Assembly (NCBI GenBank): GCA_030693155.1
Contig: JAUYBJ010000014.1
Coordinates: 1 to 39,166 of the forward strand
Source: Methylococcales bacterium
GTDB taxonomy: Bacteria > Pseudomonadota > Gammaproteobacteria > Methylococcales > Methylomonadaceae
DNA: 39,166 bases
Direction of reading: 5' to 3'
A program made the position numbers and the translations under genes. Within the stretch, counting starts at the first letter, position 1, and each line of letters starts with the position of its first letter. Positions 16,488 through 23,819 of the stretch are shown here, one piece after another. The notes under the pieces were generated by a model that was given only the letters and a program-made list of their open reading frames with translations, ran no database searches and was not told the DNA's origin.

Positions 16488-17081
16488 TTAATAAACCACC
16501 TCTTTTTTAATCGCCACGCAACCTGTCCCTGCGGGCATGAGGAATACTCTTAACTGAGGTCCACCCTCCAATACTAAAATGCTGCTTTGAATAACCCCGA
16601 TAAACTTGAGTTGCGCGTAACCTTTGGTGGCGACATCTTTACAATTATTCTGCCAATGGGTGACCGCCTCATAAGTACCGCCACAGCTGGCTGACAGCGG
16701 TGCAAAATCCGCACTGGCATAAGACAGCACCTGAGGCGACTTTATTTCAAATGCCATGGAAGCGACGCGTTCATTAGGTGCCTGCGCTGGTATCATCAAA
16801 GAAGCTCCGCTTTGTTGCGCACCTGCGACTAAAAAATTAGACACTTGATTAATACGCCCTAAACAATCAACCACACCTGCTTTTTGCGCGGCTTGCGCCA
16901 CACTGTTCAGCGGCCCTGTATTTTCTACGGGTGCTTTTTTAACAACGGCAGGCGTTGCAGCGACAGGCATCGGTGTTTCCTCATTAAAAGGCGATTTAAA
17001 ATCCTTTGCACAGGAAGTCACCATCAGACCCATGAGAAAAACGCTGGCAGAAAACGAAAAGCGTGATAGTAGATTGTTCAC
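16488..17081 (-). CDS. Predicted lipoprotein upstream of the adhesin
   Basis: 197 residues from GTG at 17081, chosen because GGAG lies about seven bases upstream and the result is a compact lipoprotein signal: NNLLSRFSFSASVFLMGLMV, then TSC, with lipid attached to that Cys. ATG starts at 17093 and 17129 are possible but leave an over-long N-terminus. The mature part is Pro/Ala-rich at first, then has VVDCLGRINQVSNFLV, SCGGTYEAVTHWQNNC and GTGCVAIKKEVVY, giving several cysteines that could form disulfides. I do not recognise the family. It ends about 90 bases before the adhesin on the same strand, so a role in adhesin assembly is possible but unproven. Confidence 0.6.
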   Translation of the reverse strand: MNNLLSRFSFSASVFLMGLMVTSCAKDFKSPFNEETPMPVAATPAVVKKAPVENTGPLNSVAQAAQKAGVVDCLGRINQVSNFLVAGAQQSGASLMIPAQAPNERVASMAFEIKSPQVLSYASADFAPLSASCGGTYEAVTHWQNNCKDVATKGYAQLKFIGVIQSSILVLEGGPQLRVFLMPAGTGCVAIKKEVVY

Positions 17082-17383
17082 TTGTAACTCCATCAAAGTT
17101 GGTCTTACCAAATACGGCACCGATACCAATCGGTCATACCAACAGTGTAGTTTTAAATATGAAAAATACTATTTGTGGCAACAAAAATAATTTGAATATG
17201 GGGTAGATAGTTACAGCTTATTATTAAGTAACTGTCTTAACACAATGAATATAAACACTAATTTAGTGAATTACGAAGGAGGGAATATTTTTATAACCCA
17301 TTAATTTAGTTTGACTTTTATTGACTTGAAGGCAGCATCGGGTGACTGAAAAGTCGTACCGTACACGCATAATGGGTAGTCGT

Positions 17384-17508
17384 GTAGGTCGAAATAAGCC
17401 GTGTGAGCATAAGCGAAAATAGGCGTTTCCGACAAACCGTTCACATCCCCGCGCTTTGTCGGAAACACCCATCGTGCGCTACGCTTGGATGGGCTTATTC
17501 CGACCTAC
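17384..17508. repeat. 125-base imperfect inverted repeat (MITE-like)
   Basis: Outer arms GTAGGTCGAAATAAGCC and GGGCTTATTCCGACCTAC and inner arms GGCGTTTCCGACAAA and TTTGTCGGAAACACCC are arranged symmetrically around about 17445. It has the form of a non-coding miniature element with terminal inverted repeats. No transposase is nearby. Confidence 0.75.
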
Positions 17509-17530
17509 CATCTGTTTTTGCGTTGAGATA

Positions 17531-17561
17531 TGACTGCCAGTCCTTGAAGGACTGGCAGTCA
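17531..17561. terminator. Hairpin, family A repeat, after ycgL
   Basis: TGACTGCCAGTCCTTGAAGGACTGGCAGTCA is a near-perfect palindrome 27 bases beyond the ycgL stop. It is almost identical to the copy at 38971-39001. Confidence 0.7.
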
Positions 17562-17588
17562 TGGGTATCGCAGTAACCCGTTTAACTA

Positions 17589-17834
17589 TTACGCTAATTG
17601 ATGCGTTTGCGGTGGCAATTGCACAAAGAAGCCTTTAACTGCCAAACTTTCCATGACTTTTTTGCTGTCTTCCTTGGCAAGTTTGCGTTCTGGCGTTAGC
17701 TCCATTTCTAAGACAAACTCCAACGTGCCGAAACTGAGTAACAGTTCTTCTGGCACGGCGGAAAAATCATTCTCTTTAGTGACGTACAAATAAAACAGGT
17801 GTTTTTTTAAACTTTTATAAACGTAGCATTGCAT
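17589..17834 (-). CDS. ycgL: YcgL family protein
   Basis: 81 residues, the usual length of this small gammaproteobacterial family. The N-terminus CYVYKSLKKHLFYLYV, the middle VPEELLLSFGTLEFVLEMEL and the end VMESLAVKGFFVQLPPQTHQ match the known YcgL pattern. No biochemical function has been assigned with certainty, so none is inferred here. ATG at 17834; divergent from the CPBP protease gene, with which it shares the short region 17835-17921. Confidence 0.85.
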   Translation of the reverse strand: MQCYVYKSLKKHLFYLYVTKENDFSAVPEELLLSFGTLEFVLEMELTPERKLAKEDSKKVMESLAVKGFFVQLPPQTHQLA

Positions 17835-17921
17835 AAGATTTCAGTAAGATAATGAAGTAAATCCGTCATTTTACCGATTTTTGTTTAAAATGCCCTTCTC
17901 TTCATTTTGTTAGTCATTACA

Positions 17922-18503
17922 ATGGATAATTCCGCTCATTTTTTTAGAACTGCCTGTGTATTTGAGGCTTCGTTGATTGTTGTCGCTTTATTATTAGGCT
18001 GGATTGCCGATATTGATCCGTTTGCCCTGCTGTATTTTTCCGAACCCGCGCTGGCTATCGGTATCATCGGCACTGCGCCGCTGGTATTATTGTTTTTAGC
18101 AATGGAATACCTGCCGCAAAAATCATTGGTTGATATTAAAGATTTACTATTACGCACCTTAGCACCGAGTTTGCAGCAGCGGCACTGGACTGATTTACTG
18201 CTGTTGGCCAGCATTGCAGGCGTGTCCGAAGAACTGTTATTTCGCGGTGTCATTCAGCCGTGGATAACTGCCTCATGGGGATTTATGGCGGGCTTGTATG
18301 TCAGCAATATTATTTTCGGGCTGGTTCATGCGGTGACACCGTTATACGCCGTACTGGTCACTGTGGTGGGCATTTATTTAAGTGTGTCTATGGATATGGG
18401 CGGTGGTGACAGCAATTTATTAATCCCTATCGTTATTCACAGTTTGTATGATTTTTTTGCTTTTATCATGTTGATGCGTTTGTATCGTACTTCACAGGAA
18501 TAA
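17922..18503 (+). CDS. CPBP family intramembrane metalloprotease (CAAX protease/Abi)
   Basis: 193 residues from ATG at 17922 (a TTG at 17907 would add five unconvincing residues). It has about six hydrophobic segments. The three family motifs are present: GVSEELLFRGVIQPW (the glutamate pair, about residues 100-114), NIIFGLVHAVTPLYA (His, about residue 135) and IVIHSLYDFFAF (His, about residue 173). These residues form the glutamyl metallo-active site of CPBP membrane proteases (Rce1-like). The substrate cannot be told from sequence; bacterial members serve in prepeptide processing, immunity or membrane homeostasis. A hairpin repeat follows at 18606-18654. Confidence 0.85.
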   Translation: MDNSAHFFRTACVFEASLIVVALLLGWIADIDPFALLYFSEPALAIGIIGTAPLVLLFLAMEYLPQKSLVDIKDLLLRTLAPSLQQRHWTDLLLLASIAGVSEELLFRGVIQPWITASWGFMAGLYVSNIIFGLVHAVTPLYAVLVTVVGIYLSVSMDMGGGDSNLLIPIVIHSLYDFFAFIMLMRLYRTSQE

Positions 18504-18605
18504 AACCGCTTTAGCTGTTTGCCAATGACTGAAGAGACTGTGAAAGTATTATTAAATAACCCACAAAACAAATTTTGAATTTTGTAAGCTATTGTTTTTA
18601 TATAA

Positions 18606-18654
18606 TGTGGGAGGGGCTTTAGCCCCGAAAAGCGAGGCTAAAGCCTCCCCCACA
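18606..18654. repeat. Hairpin repeat, family D
   Basis: TGTGGGAGGGGCTTTAGCC and GGCTAAAGCCTCCCCCACA flank a short loop between the CPBP gene and the next membrane protein gene. A sibling with the same GGCTTTAGCC arms is at 38172-38217. It may act as an attenuator or terminator or just be a dispersed REP-like element. Confidence 0.75.
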
Positions 18655-18717
18655 TCAATACCTTCACAGTCTCTGAAGCTATTGAACTCCCGTCTATTTA
18701 ACCTATCAGGATTCACC

Positions 18718-19209
18718 ATGTACAACCCGATTGACCCTAAATCCTTAGGCGCAGATCTTAAATTACCGTGGCTGATTGTCGGTATCATGCTCGTTATGCT
18801 GATAACTTATCTGGTGCTGTGCTTCACCCTCGGCACGGAGCTGCAACAACCTTTACCCGAAATAACGCGCGTTAAAATTAGAACCGCGTTATACGTTGTC
18901 GCTATTCTGTCGTTTCCGATGACCAATCTATTACGGCATATTCAACTGAAACTGAATCAAACCATGCCGCTTACGCAAGCAGATTACCGCGCCGAAGCCA
19001 AAAAACGCTATTTGGTCACTGTTATCATATCCATGACCTTGATGGAAAGCATCGGCGCGTTTGGTTTCGTGTTATTTATGCTGGGTGATGGTAATAATAA
19101 CCTGTTTATTTTCACGGGCTTATCGGCATTAGGCTTGTTTTTATATCGCCCAAAATTGGAAGAATATCAGCGCATCGTGGAATTACTGGCTATCAAAAGC
19201 CATGAATAA
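18718..19209 (+). CDS. Small four-TM membrane protein preceding glcF
   Basis: 163 residues from ATG at 18718, the first start with an AGGA upstream; the frame is open further upstream but crosses the family D hairpin. Hydrophobic segments are LPWLIVGIMLVMLITYLVLC, ALYVVAILSFPMTNLL, YLVTVIISMTLMESIGAFGF and NLFIFTGLSALGLFLY. I do not recognise a named family. It overlaps glcF by eight bases and so is translationally coupled to it. A membrane partner or anchor of the glycolate/lactate-type iron-sulfur protein is a plausible guess from that coupling, not from the sequence. Confidence 0.7.
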   Translation: MYNPIDPKSLGADLKLPWLIVGIMLVMLITYLVLCFTLGTELQQPLPEITRVKIRTALYVVAILSFPMTNLLRHIQLKLNQTMPLTQADYRAEAKKRYLVTVIISMTLMESIGAFGFVLFMLGDGNNNLFIFTGLSALGLFLYRPKLEEYQRIVELLAIKSHE

Positions 19210-20398
19210 ACTGTTAGCCGATGCCGATATTTGCGTTAAATGCGGCTTATGTTTACCCACCTGCCCTACTTACACGAAAACCCAAAATGAAAATGAATCG
19301 CCGCGCGGGCGCATTGCCTTAATCCAAGGTTATGAGAGCGGGCAACTCAGCGATGCAAAAGCGGTGAGGGCGCATATTGATAATTGTCTGTTGTGTCGGG
19401 AATGTGAGCGCGTCTGCCCGGCGTTAGTGCCGTATAGCCGTTTGATTGATAACTTTCGTGCGCAGTTTCAGGCAGACAATAAGCCGTCTTTCGCCTTGTC
19501 GATACTGAAAAAAGTCGCACATAATAAAACCGCGCAACACTTGGCGCAATCCAGTTTAAAGCTGTATCAAGGCACGGGCTTACAAAAAATTGCCCGCTTG
19601 CTGAAATTACCGAGCGTGTTACGACTCGATAAAATGGAACGATTATTACCGAGTTACAACGCACCGACCACTTTCGCAGAACACTATCCAGCAACGACAG
19701 CCTGCAAAGGCACGGTGGGCTTATTTGTCGGCTGCATGGGGGCATTGCTGGATCATGAAACCATTAGTGCGGCGATTACCGTATTAACAGCGGCAGGCTT
19801 TAATGTCGCGATACCCGCTCAGCAAAGCTGTTGCGGTGCGCTGGATGTGCATAGCGGCGATACCGCGACGGCTGATAAGTTGGCAACTATCAATATACAA
19901 GCCTTCGCTAATGACTCATTGACGGCTATTGTTACCATTGCCAGCGGTTGCGGCAGTCAGTTACAAGAGTATGCACAGGCTGAATTTGCCGATCAGATAA
20001 TGGATATTAGCCAATTTTTAGTGCAAGTTGCGGGTCATTTACCGTTTAAACCCTTGGCAGAAACCGTGTGTCTGCATACACCCTGTTCATTAAAAAATGT
20101 CATGCGGGCAGAAAACGGCGCGTTGCAACTGTTACAGCGCATTCCAGAACTGCATATTACCAAGCTGCCTGAGACTATTGTGTGCTGTGGTTCAGCGGGG
20201 AGTTATATGCTGGAACATTCAACGATGGCACAAGCGTTGTTAGCGGATGTATTGGATGCCGCCGCAGACACACAGGCGCGTTATCTGCTGAGTTCTAATA
20301 TCGGTTGCACTTTGCATATTCAGGCGGGTTTGCAAGAACGGGGCATGACAATGGAGGTGTTGCACCCTGTGGTATTGTGTGCGCGACAACTCCACTAA
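19202..20398 (+). CDS. glcF: Glycolate oxidase iron-sulfur subunit (GlcF-like)
   Basis: 398 residues, matching GlcF length. Two ferredoxin-type clusters: CVKCGLCLPTCP (about residues 12-23) and CLLCRECERVCP (about residues 62-73). Two CCG domains follow, with QQSCCGALDVHSGD (about residue 215) and ETIVCCGSAGSYM (about residue 335), which bind a further cluster in heterodisulfide-reductase-like proteins. GlcF carries electrons from the flavoprotein subunit GlcD to the quinone pool during glycolate oxidation to glyoxylate. No glcD or glcE is next to it here, so it must pair with subunits encoded elsewhere, or with another alpha-hydroxyacid dehydrogenase. A family C hairpin closes the unit. Confidence 0.88.
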   Translation: MNKLLADADICVKCGLCLPTCPTYTKTQNENESPRGRIALIQGYESGQLSDAKAVRAHIDNCLLCRECERVCPALVPYSRLIDNFRAQFQADNKPSFALSILKKVAHNKTAQHLAQSSLKLYQGTGLQKIARLLKLPSVLRLDKMERLLPSYNAPTTFAEHYPATTACKGTVGLFVGCMGALLDHETISAAITVLTAAGFNVAIPAQQSCCGALDVHSGDTATADKLATINIQAFANDSLTAIVTIASGCGSQLQEYAQAEFADQIMDISQFLVQVAGHLPFKPLAETVCLHTPCSLKNVMRAENGALQLLQRIPELHITKLPETIVCCGSAGSYMLEHSTMAQALLADVLDAAADTQARYLLSSNIGCTLHIQAGLQERGMTMEVLHPVVLCARQLH

Positions 20399-20403
20399 CA
20401 AAA

Positions 20404-20438
20404 AAGACCTGTCAGGTTTTAAAAACCTGACAGGTCTT
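20404..20438. terminator. Hairpin repeat, family C, between glcF and speD
   Basis: AAGACCTGTCAGGTTTTAAAAACCTGACAGGTCTT, a near-perfect palindrome six bases after the glcF stop. It lies between convergent genes, so it probably terminates both ways. Confidence 0.7.
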
Positions 20439-20502
20439 GTATATCACTCAAACCTCGAAGGTTTATTTTACCGCTTTTTTATTGTTATTAACTTAATCGC
20501 AC

Positions 20503-21318
20503 TTACTCAGGATCAGCAACTTTGATTTTTTTACGGCGAAAATTACGACCGTAAAAAATTTCAGTCACTTCACGGCGCAGTTTCTTTTCAATGTCGGCTT
20601 TTTCTTCACCTGACAAATCGCTTTCTTTTTCAAACAAATAATTTTCCAGTTCCGTTTCTTTCAACATCATTTTGGTATGGAAAATATTTTCCTGATACAC
20701 ATTCACATCAATCATTTGATAGCTGGCCTGTGTATCTGTCGCAATATACTCTTGAATAGAGGTGATATTGTGGTCGATATAATGCTTTTTGCCGGATACA
20801 TCACGGGTAAAACCACGCACACGGTAGTCCATGGTGACTACATCGGATTCAAAACTGTGAATCAAATAATTCAAGGCTTTTAACGGTGAAATGCGACCGC
20901 AGGTTGATACGTCAATATCGGCACGAAAGGTACTGATACCGCTATCTGGATGACTTTCAGGATAAGTATGTACGGTAATATGACTTTTATCCAAATGCGC
21001 CAATACCGTTTCAGGTAACGGACCGGGTGATTGACTGTTCATGCTGGGTGGCGGTGGCGAATCCCCTTCGGAAATCAGCATGGTCACACTCGCCCCTTGC
21101 GGATCATAATCCTGACGGGCAATATTCAGCACTTGTGCGCCGATAATTTCAGCCACATCCATCAGGATTTGTGTCAATTTGTCCGAGTTATAGGCTTCAT
21201 CAATATATTCAATATAAGCCTGTTGCTGTTCGGCGGGGGCGTAACAAATATCATAGATATTGAAACTGAGCGACTTGGTTAAATTATTAAAGCCGTGTAA
21301 TTGTAATTTGCTGGACAA
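20503..21318 (-). CDS. speD: S-adenosylmethionine decarboxylase proenzyme (E. coli type)
   Basis: 271 residues. Makes decarboxylated SAM, the aminopropyl donor for spermidine synthesis. Self-cleavage is expected between Lys111 and Ser112 in [14 protein letters not shown], turning Ser112 into the pyruvoyl cofactor. [20 protein letters not shown] carries the conserved catalytic Cys region, and [18 protein letters not shown] is another class signature. This is the larger bacterial (class 1A) form rather than the short class 1B. It starts four bases after the stop of the OsmC-like gene on the same strand, so the two are probably co-transcribed. No speE is visible in the window. Confidence 0.96.
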   Translation of the reverse strand: MSSKLQLHGFNNLTKSLSFNIYDICYAPAEQQQAYIEYIDEAYNSDKLTQILMDVAEIIGAQVLNIARQDYDPQGASVTMLISEGDSPPPPSMNSQSPGPLPETVLAHLDKSHITVHTYPESHPDSGISTFRADIDVSTCGRISPLKALNYLIHSFESDVVTMDYRVRGFTRDVSGKKHYIDHNITSIQEYIATDTQASYQMIDVNVYQENIFHTKMMLKETELENYLFEKESDLSGEEKADIEKKLRREVTEIFYGRNFRRKKIKVADPE

Positions 21319-21322
21319 TGGT

Positions 21323-21742
21323 TTAAACCTCTATAACTTCAAAATCATGGGTAATTTCTACCCCTGCTTTACCTAACATAATGGAAGCAGAACAATATTT
21401 TTCTGCTGACAATTTTACTGCACGTTCCACAGCCGCCACTTTCAAATCATGACCTGTCACCACAAAATGCAGATGAATTTTACTAAACACACTGGGGACA
21501 GCATCGACACGTTCCGCAGTTAATTCGGCAACACACCCTTTGACCTGATGTCTGCCTTTTTCCAAAATCTGAATCACATCGAACGATGAGCAACCGCCGA
21601 CTCCCAATAACAGAAGTTCCATCGGACGCAGTCCCATATTACGCCCGCCATGGTCGGTGGGGCCATCCATAACGACCGTATGACCGCTGCCTGACTCGCC
21701 GACAAACATCACACCATCAACCCATTTGACTGTTGCTTGCAT
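21323..21742 (-). CDS. OsmC family protein (YhfA-like)
   Basis: 139 residues from the ATG at 21742 ([15 protein letters not shown]), chosen over a start 17 codons upstream because the OsmC/YhfA fold begins here and a GAGA lies before it. The two redox-active cysteines of the OsmC/Ohr fold are in [14 protein letters not shown] (about residue 58) and [12 protein letters not shown] (about residue 118). [14 protein letters not shown] is the family loop. OsmC/Ohr proteins reduce organic hydroperoxides using the cysteine pair, but the YhfA subgroup is not biochemically defined, so peroxidase activity is tentative. It shares an operon with speD. Confidence 0.85.
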   Translation of the reverse strand: MQATVKWVDGVMFVGESGSGHTVVMDGPTDHGGRNMGLRPMELLLLGVGGCSSFDVIQILEKGRHQVKGCVAELTAERVDAVPSVFSKIHLHFVVTGHDLKVAAVERAVKLSAEKYCSASIMLGKAGVEITHDFEVIEV

Positions 21743-21977
21743 TCTCTTTTTCCCCAGATAAAAATGACGTGCATAGTAGCACATAATAGCCATTGCTAGA
21801 ATGCCGTTAGTAATTTTTAATAGACAAACATGATAAGATTAACGCGCGTAAATGACAAACGTGTTAATTTTCTGCCTTCGTCATGATTATGCGTTTAAAA
21901 ACCAGAAATTGATTGAAACATCGGGCAATTTACGATAGCTTGATAAACGCTATCATTAACCCACCAGAGGAAAATTC

Positions 21978-22148
21978 ATGTCTGAATATAAAAAATACCA
22001 ATGTGACGTTTGCGGTCATATTTACGACGAAGCTGAAGGCGATCCCGACTCGGGCATTGCCGAAGGTACACGCTGGAAAGACATCCCCGAAGATTGGATT
22101 TGTCCTGAGTGCGGCGTGGGCAAAGACGATTTTAGCTTAATGCCCTGA
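21978..22148 (+). CDS. Rubredoxin
   Basis: A 56-residue rubredoxin. The iron is held by [12 protein letters not shown] (Cys9, Cys12) and [13 protein letters not shown] (Cys42, Cys45), with the aromatic core residues Tyr, Trp and Phe in place. Start ATG at 21978, preceded by GAGG at eight to nine bases. It carries single electrons, usually from a rubredoxin reductase to an oxygenase or to an oxidant-stress enzyme. The next gene, 10 bases downstream, is just such a reductase, and bluB and the cobalamin genes follow on the same strand, so this is probably the head of the cobalamin-associated transcript. Confidence 0.97.
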   Translation: MSEYKKYQCDVCGHIYDEAEGDPDSGIAEGTRWKDIPEDWICPECGVGKDDFSLMP

Positions 22149-22158
22149 GGTTAATGTT

Positions 22159-23160
22159 ATGCACGTCATTATTATTGGTTCAGGTGTAGCTGGCATAAGC
22201 TTTGCAGAAAAATACCGCGCCTTAACAGCGGATACCGACATTACTCTGATAACACAAGAAAATGACGGCTATTATTCGCGTCCGCTGCTATCGCGTGGTT
22301 TTACCAAAGACGATATTGAACACAGTATTATTCTAAAAACGTTCGATAAACTGCGCGATAGCCGCATCACCGTACTCAGCGACACCCGCGTCACCAGCAT
22401 TTCGCGGGAAAATAAAACGCTGACCGTGTGCCATGCCGAACAGCAACAAAGCCTCAACTACGACAAACTCATCATTGCCACAGGATCAAAAGCCTTTATC
22501 CCACCGCCCTATCGTCCCTTTTCCGAGCTGTTTTTCTGCTTAAACAGCCTGAGCGATTTAAAAACCTTACGCCGTGTTCGCGCCAGCGTAAACAAGCCAC
22601 ACTGGGCAATCATCGGCGGCGGCTTAATCGGCTGTGAAGTAGCGTCTGACTTAGCCACAGCGGGCGATAATGTCACCTTATTCCACGTCACGGACAGACT
22701 CATGGAGCGGCAGTTAGTCCCCGAAGATTCTTTATTATTAAAGCAGGTATTAGAACAATCAGGCGTTACCGTGCTGTTAAACCAAGCAATCAGCAGCTTA
22801 AGCAAGCCACAAGAAAAAGTCACTATCATCACCGACGTAGCGCAAGAATTTGATGCCGTTATTGTCGCCTGCGGTTTTCAACCGCATACTGAACTCGCCG
22901 CACAAGCAGGACTCGCCATCGGACGCGGTATAAAAGTCAACGACCAGTTACAAACCGAAGACGAATCTATCTACGCGCTCGGCGATGTTGCCGAACTGCC
23001 CAACGGCAAACTCTACGCATTCATCCTGCCCATACGCAATCAAGCCTTCTGGTTAGCCAACCACTTGGCAGGAGAAGCATCACAAAACTGGTCGCCGCCC
23101 GTGTTTACCACTAAAGCAAAAGTGCATGGTTTTGAAGCGGCGCATCCTTATCAGGTTTAA
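22159..23160 (+). CDS. Rubredoxin-NAD(+) reductase-like FAD/NAD oxidoreductase
   Basis: 333 residues of the pyridine nucleotide-disulfide oxidoreductase fold without the disulfide active site. The first Rossmann motif is VIIIGSGVAGISFAEKYR (residues 3-20). NDGYYSRPLLSRGFT is the segment typical of rubredoxin and nitric-oxide flavorubredoxin reductases (NorW/AlkT). The NAD site is WAIIGGGLIGCEVASDL (about residues 150-166). SIYALGDVAELPNGKLYAFI is the flavin-contact motif. The product is slightly short at the C-terminus relative to many family members but ends on a normal AHPYQV. Its place after rubredoxin makes reduction of that protein by NAD(P)H the likely role; the downstream bluB raises the possibility of supplying reduced flavin. 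Confidence 0.86.
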   Translation: MHVIIIGSGVAGISFAEKYRALTADTDITLITQENDGYYSRPLLSRGFTKDDIEHSIILKTFDKLRDSRITVLSDTRVTSISRENKTLTVCHAEQQQSLNYDKLIIATGSKAFIPPPYRPFSELFFCLNSLSDLKTLRRVRASVNKPHWAIIGGGLIGCEVASDLATAGDNVTLFHVTDRLMERQLVPEDSLLLKQVLEQSGVTVLLNQAISSLSKPQEKVTIITDVAQEFDAVIVACGFQPHTELAAQAGLAIGRGIKVNDQLQTEDESIYALGDVAELPNGKLYAFILPIRNQAFWLANHLAGEASQNWSPPVFTTKAKVHGFEAAHPYQV

Positions 23161-23174
23161 ACAATACAAACACC

Positions 23175-23819
23175 ATGCCCTACACCGAAACCGAACGCGC
23201 CGCCATTTACCGTGTTATTTATGAACGCCGTGATATGCGGCATTTTTTACCTGACCCTATCGCACCTGAGTTATTAACGCGCTTATTACAAGCCGCGCAT
23301 CACGCGCCCAGCGTGGGTTTTATGCAGCCGTGGCGGTTTATTCGCATTACTGAACCCGCATTACGCAGCCAAATACACGCGCTGGTGGAACAAGAACGTA
23401 TTGCTACCGCTCAGGCATTAGACGAGCGTGAAGACGAATTTATGAAACTGAAGGTGGAAGGCATATTAGAATGTGGTGAGATTTTGATTGCCGCCTTGTG
23501 CGAACAGCGGGAAAAACATATTTTTGGGCGGCGTACTTTACCTGAAATGGACGTTGCGTCGTTGTCCTGTGCGATACAAAATATGTGGTTAGCGGCACGC
23601 GCCGAAGGTATCGGCATGGGCTGGGTGTCGATGTTTGCCCCCGAAGCCTTAAAAACCTTATTAGCGATGCCCGACGACAGTCAGCCGTTGGCTATCTTGT
23701 GCTTGGGTCATGTCGAAGCCTTTTATGACAAGCCGATGCTGGAACAACAACACTGGGCAGAACGTCAAGAACTGAACAGTTTATTATTTGAAAATTCATG
23801 GAATACACCGTGCCGTTAG
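23175..23819 (+). CDS. bluB: 5,6-dimethylbenzimidazole synthase BluB
   Basis: 214 residues, nitroreductase-fold flavin destructase. It uses reduced FMN and O2 to make 5,6-dimethylbenzimidazole, the B12 lower ligand. The N-terminal YRVIYERRDMRHFLPDPI and HAPSVGFMQPWRFIRI are BluB signatures (FMN-phosphate binding Arg residues), and GIGMGWVSMFAPEAL and LPLAILCLGHVE-type PLAILCLGHVEAFYDKP follow near residue 175. The start ATG at 23175 is 14 bases after the reductase stop. Its end overlaps cobT by 22 bases, matching their consecutive roles. Confidence 0.93.
   Translation: MPYTETERAAIYRVIYERRDMRHFLPDPIAPELLTRLLQAAHHAPSVGFMQPWRFIRITEPALRSQIHALVEQERIATAQALDEREDEFMKLKVEGILECGEILIAALCEQREKHIFGRRTLPEMDVASLSCAIQNMWLAARAEGIGMGWVSMFAPEALKTLLAMPDDSQPLAILCLGHVEAFYDKPMLEQQHWAERQELNSLLFENSWNTPCR

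Larger units (their letters stand above)
17082..17588. other. Gene-free stretch with a mobile-looking inverted repeat
   Basis: No convincing gene is seen. The 5' part (to about 17300) is AT-rich, probably the lipoprotein promoter region. The rest holds a 125-base imperfect inverted repeat and a family A hairpin, listed separately. A small minus-strand open frame at 17263-17472 lies mostly on the repeat and is not supported. Confidence 0.6.

Noticed and set aside
17263-17472. A 69-codon minus-strand frame before ycgL
   Set aside because: Most of it lies on the 125-base inverted repeat, and the translation shows no recognisable motif.
21793-21977. Possible cobalamin riboswitch ahead of the B12 block
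   Set aside because: I looked for the conserved B12-box sequence (GCCACTG) and the surrounding GAA-rich elements upstream of rubredoxin and bluB and did not see them. A covariance search for the cobalamin riboswitch model would be decisive.
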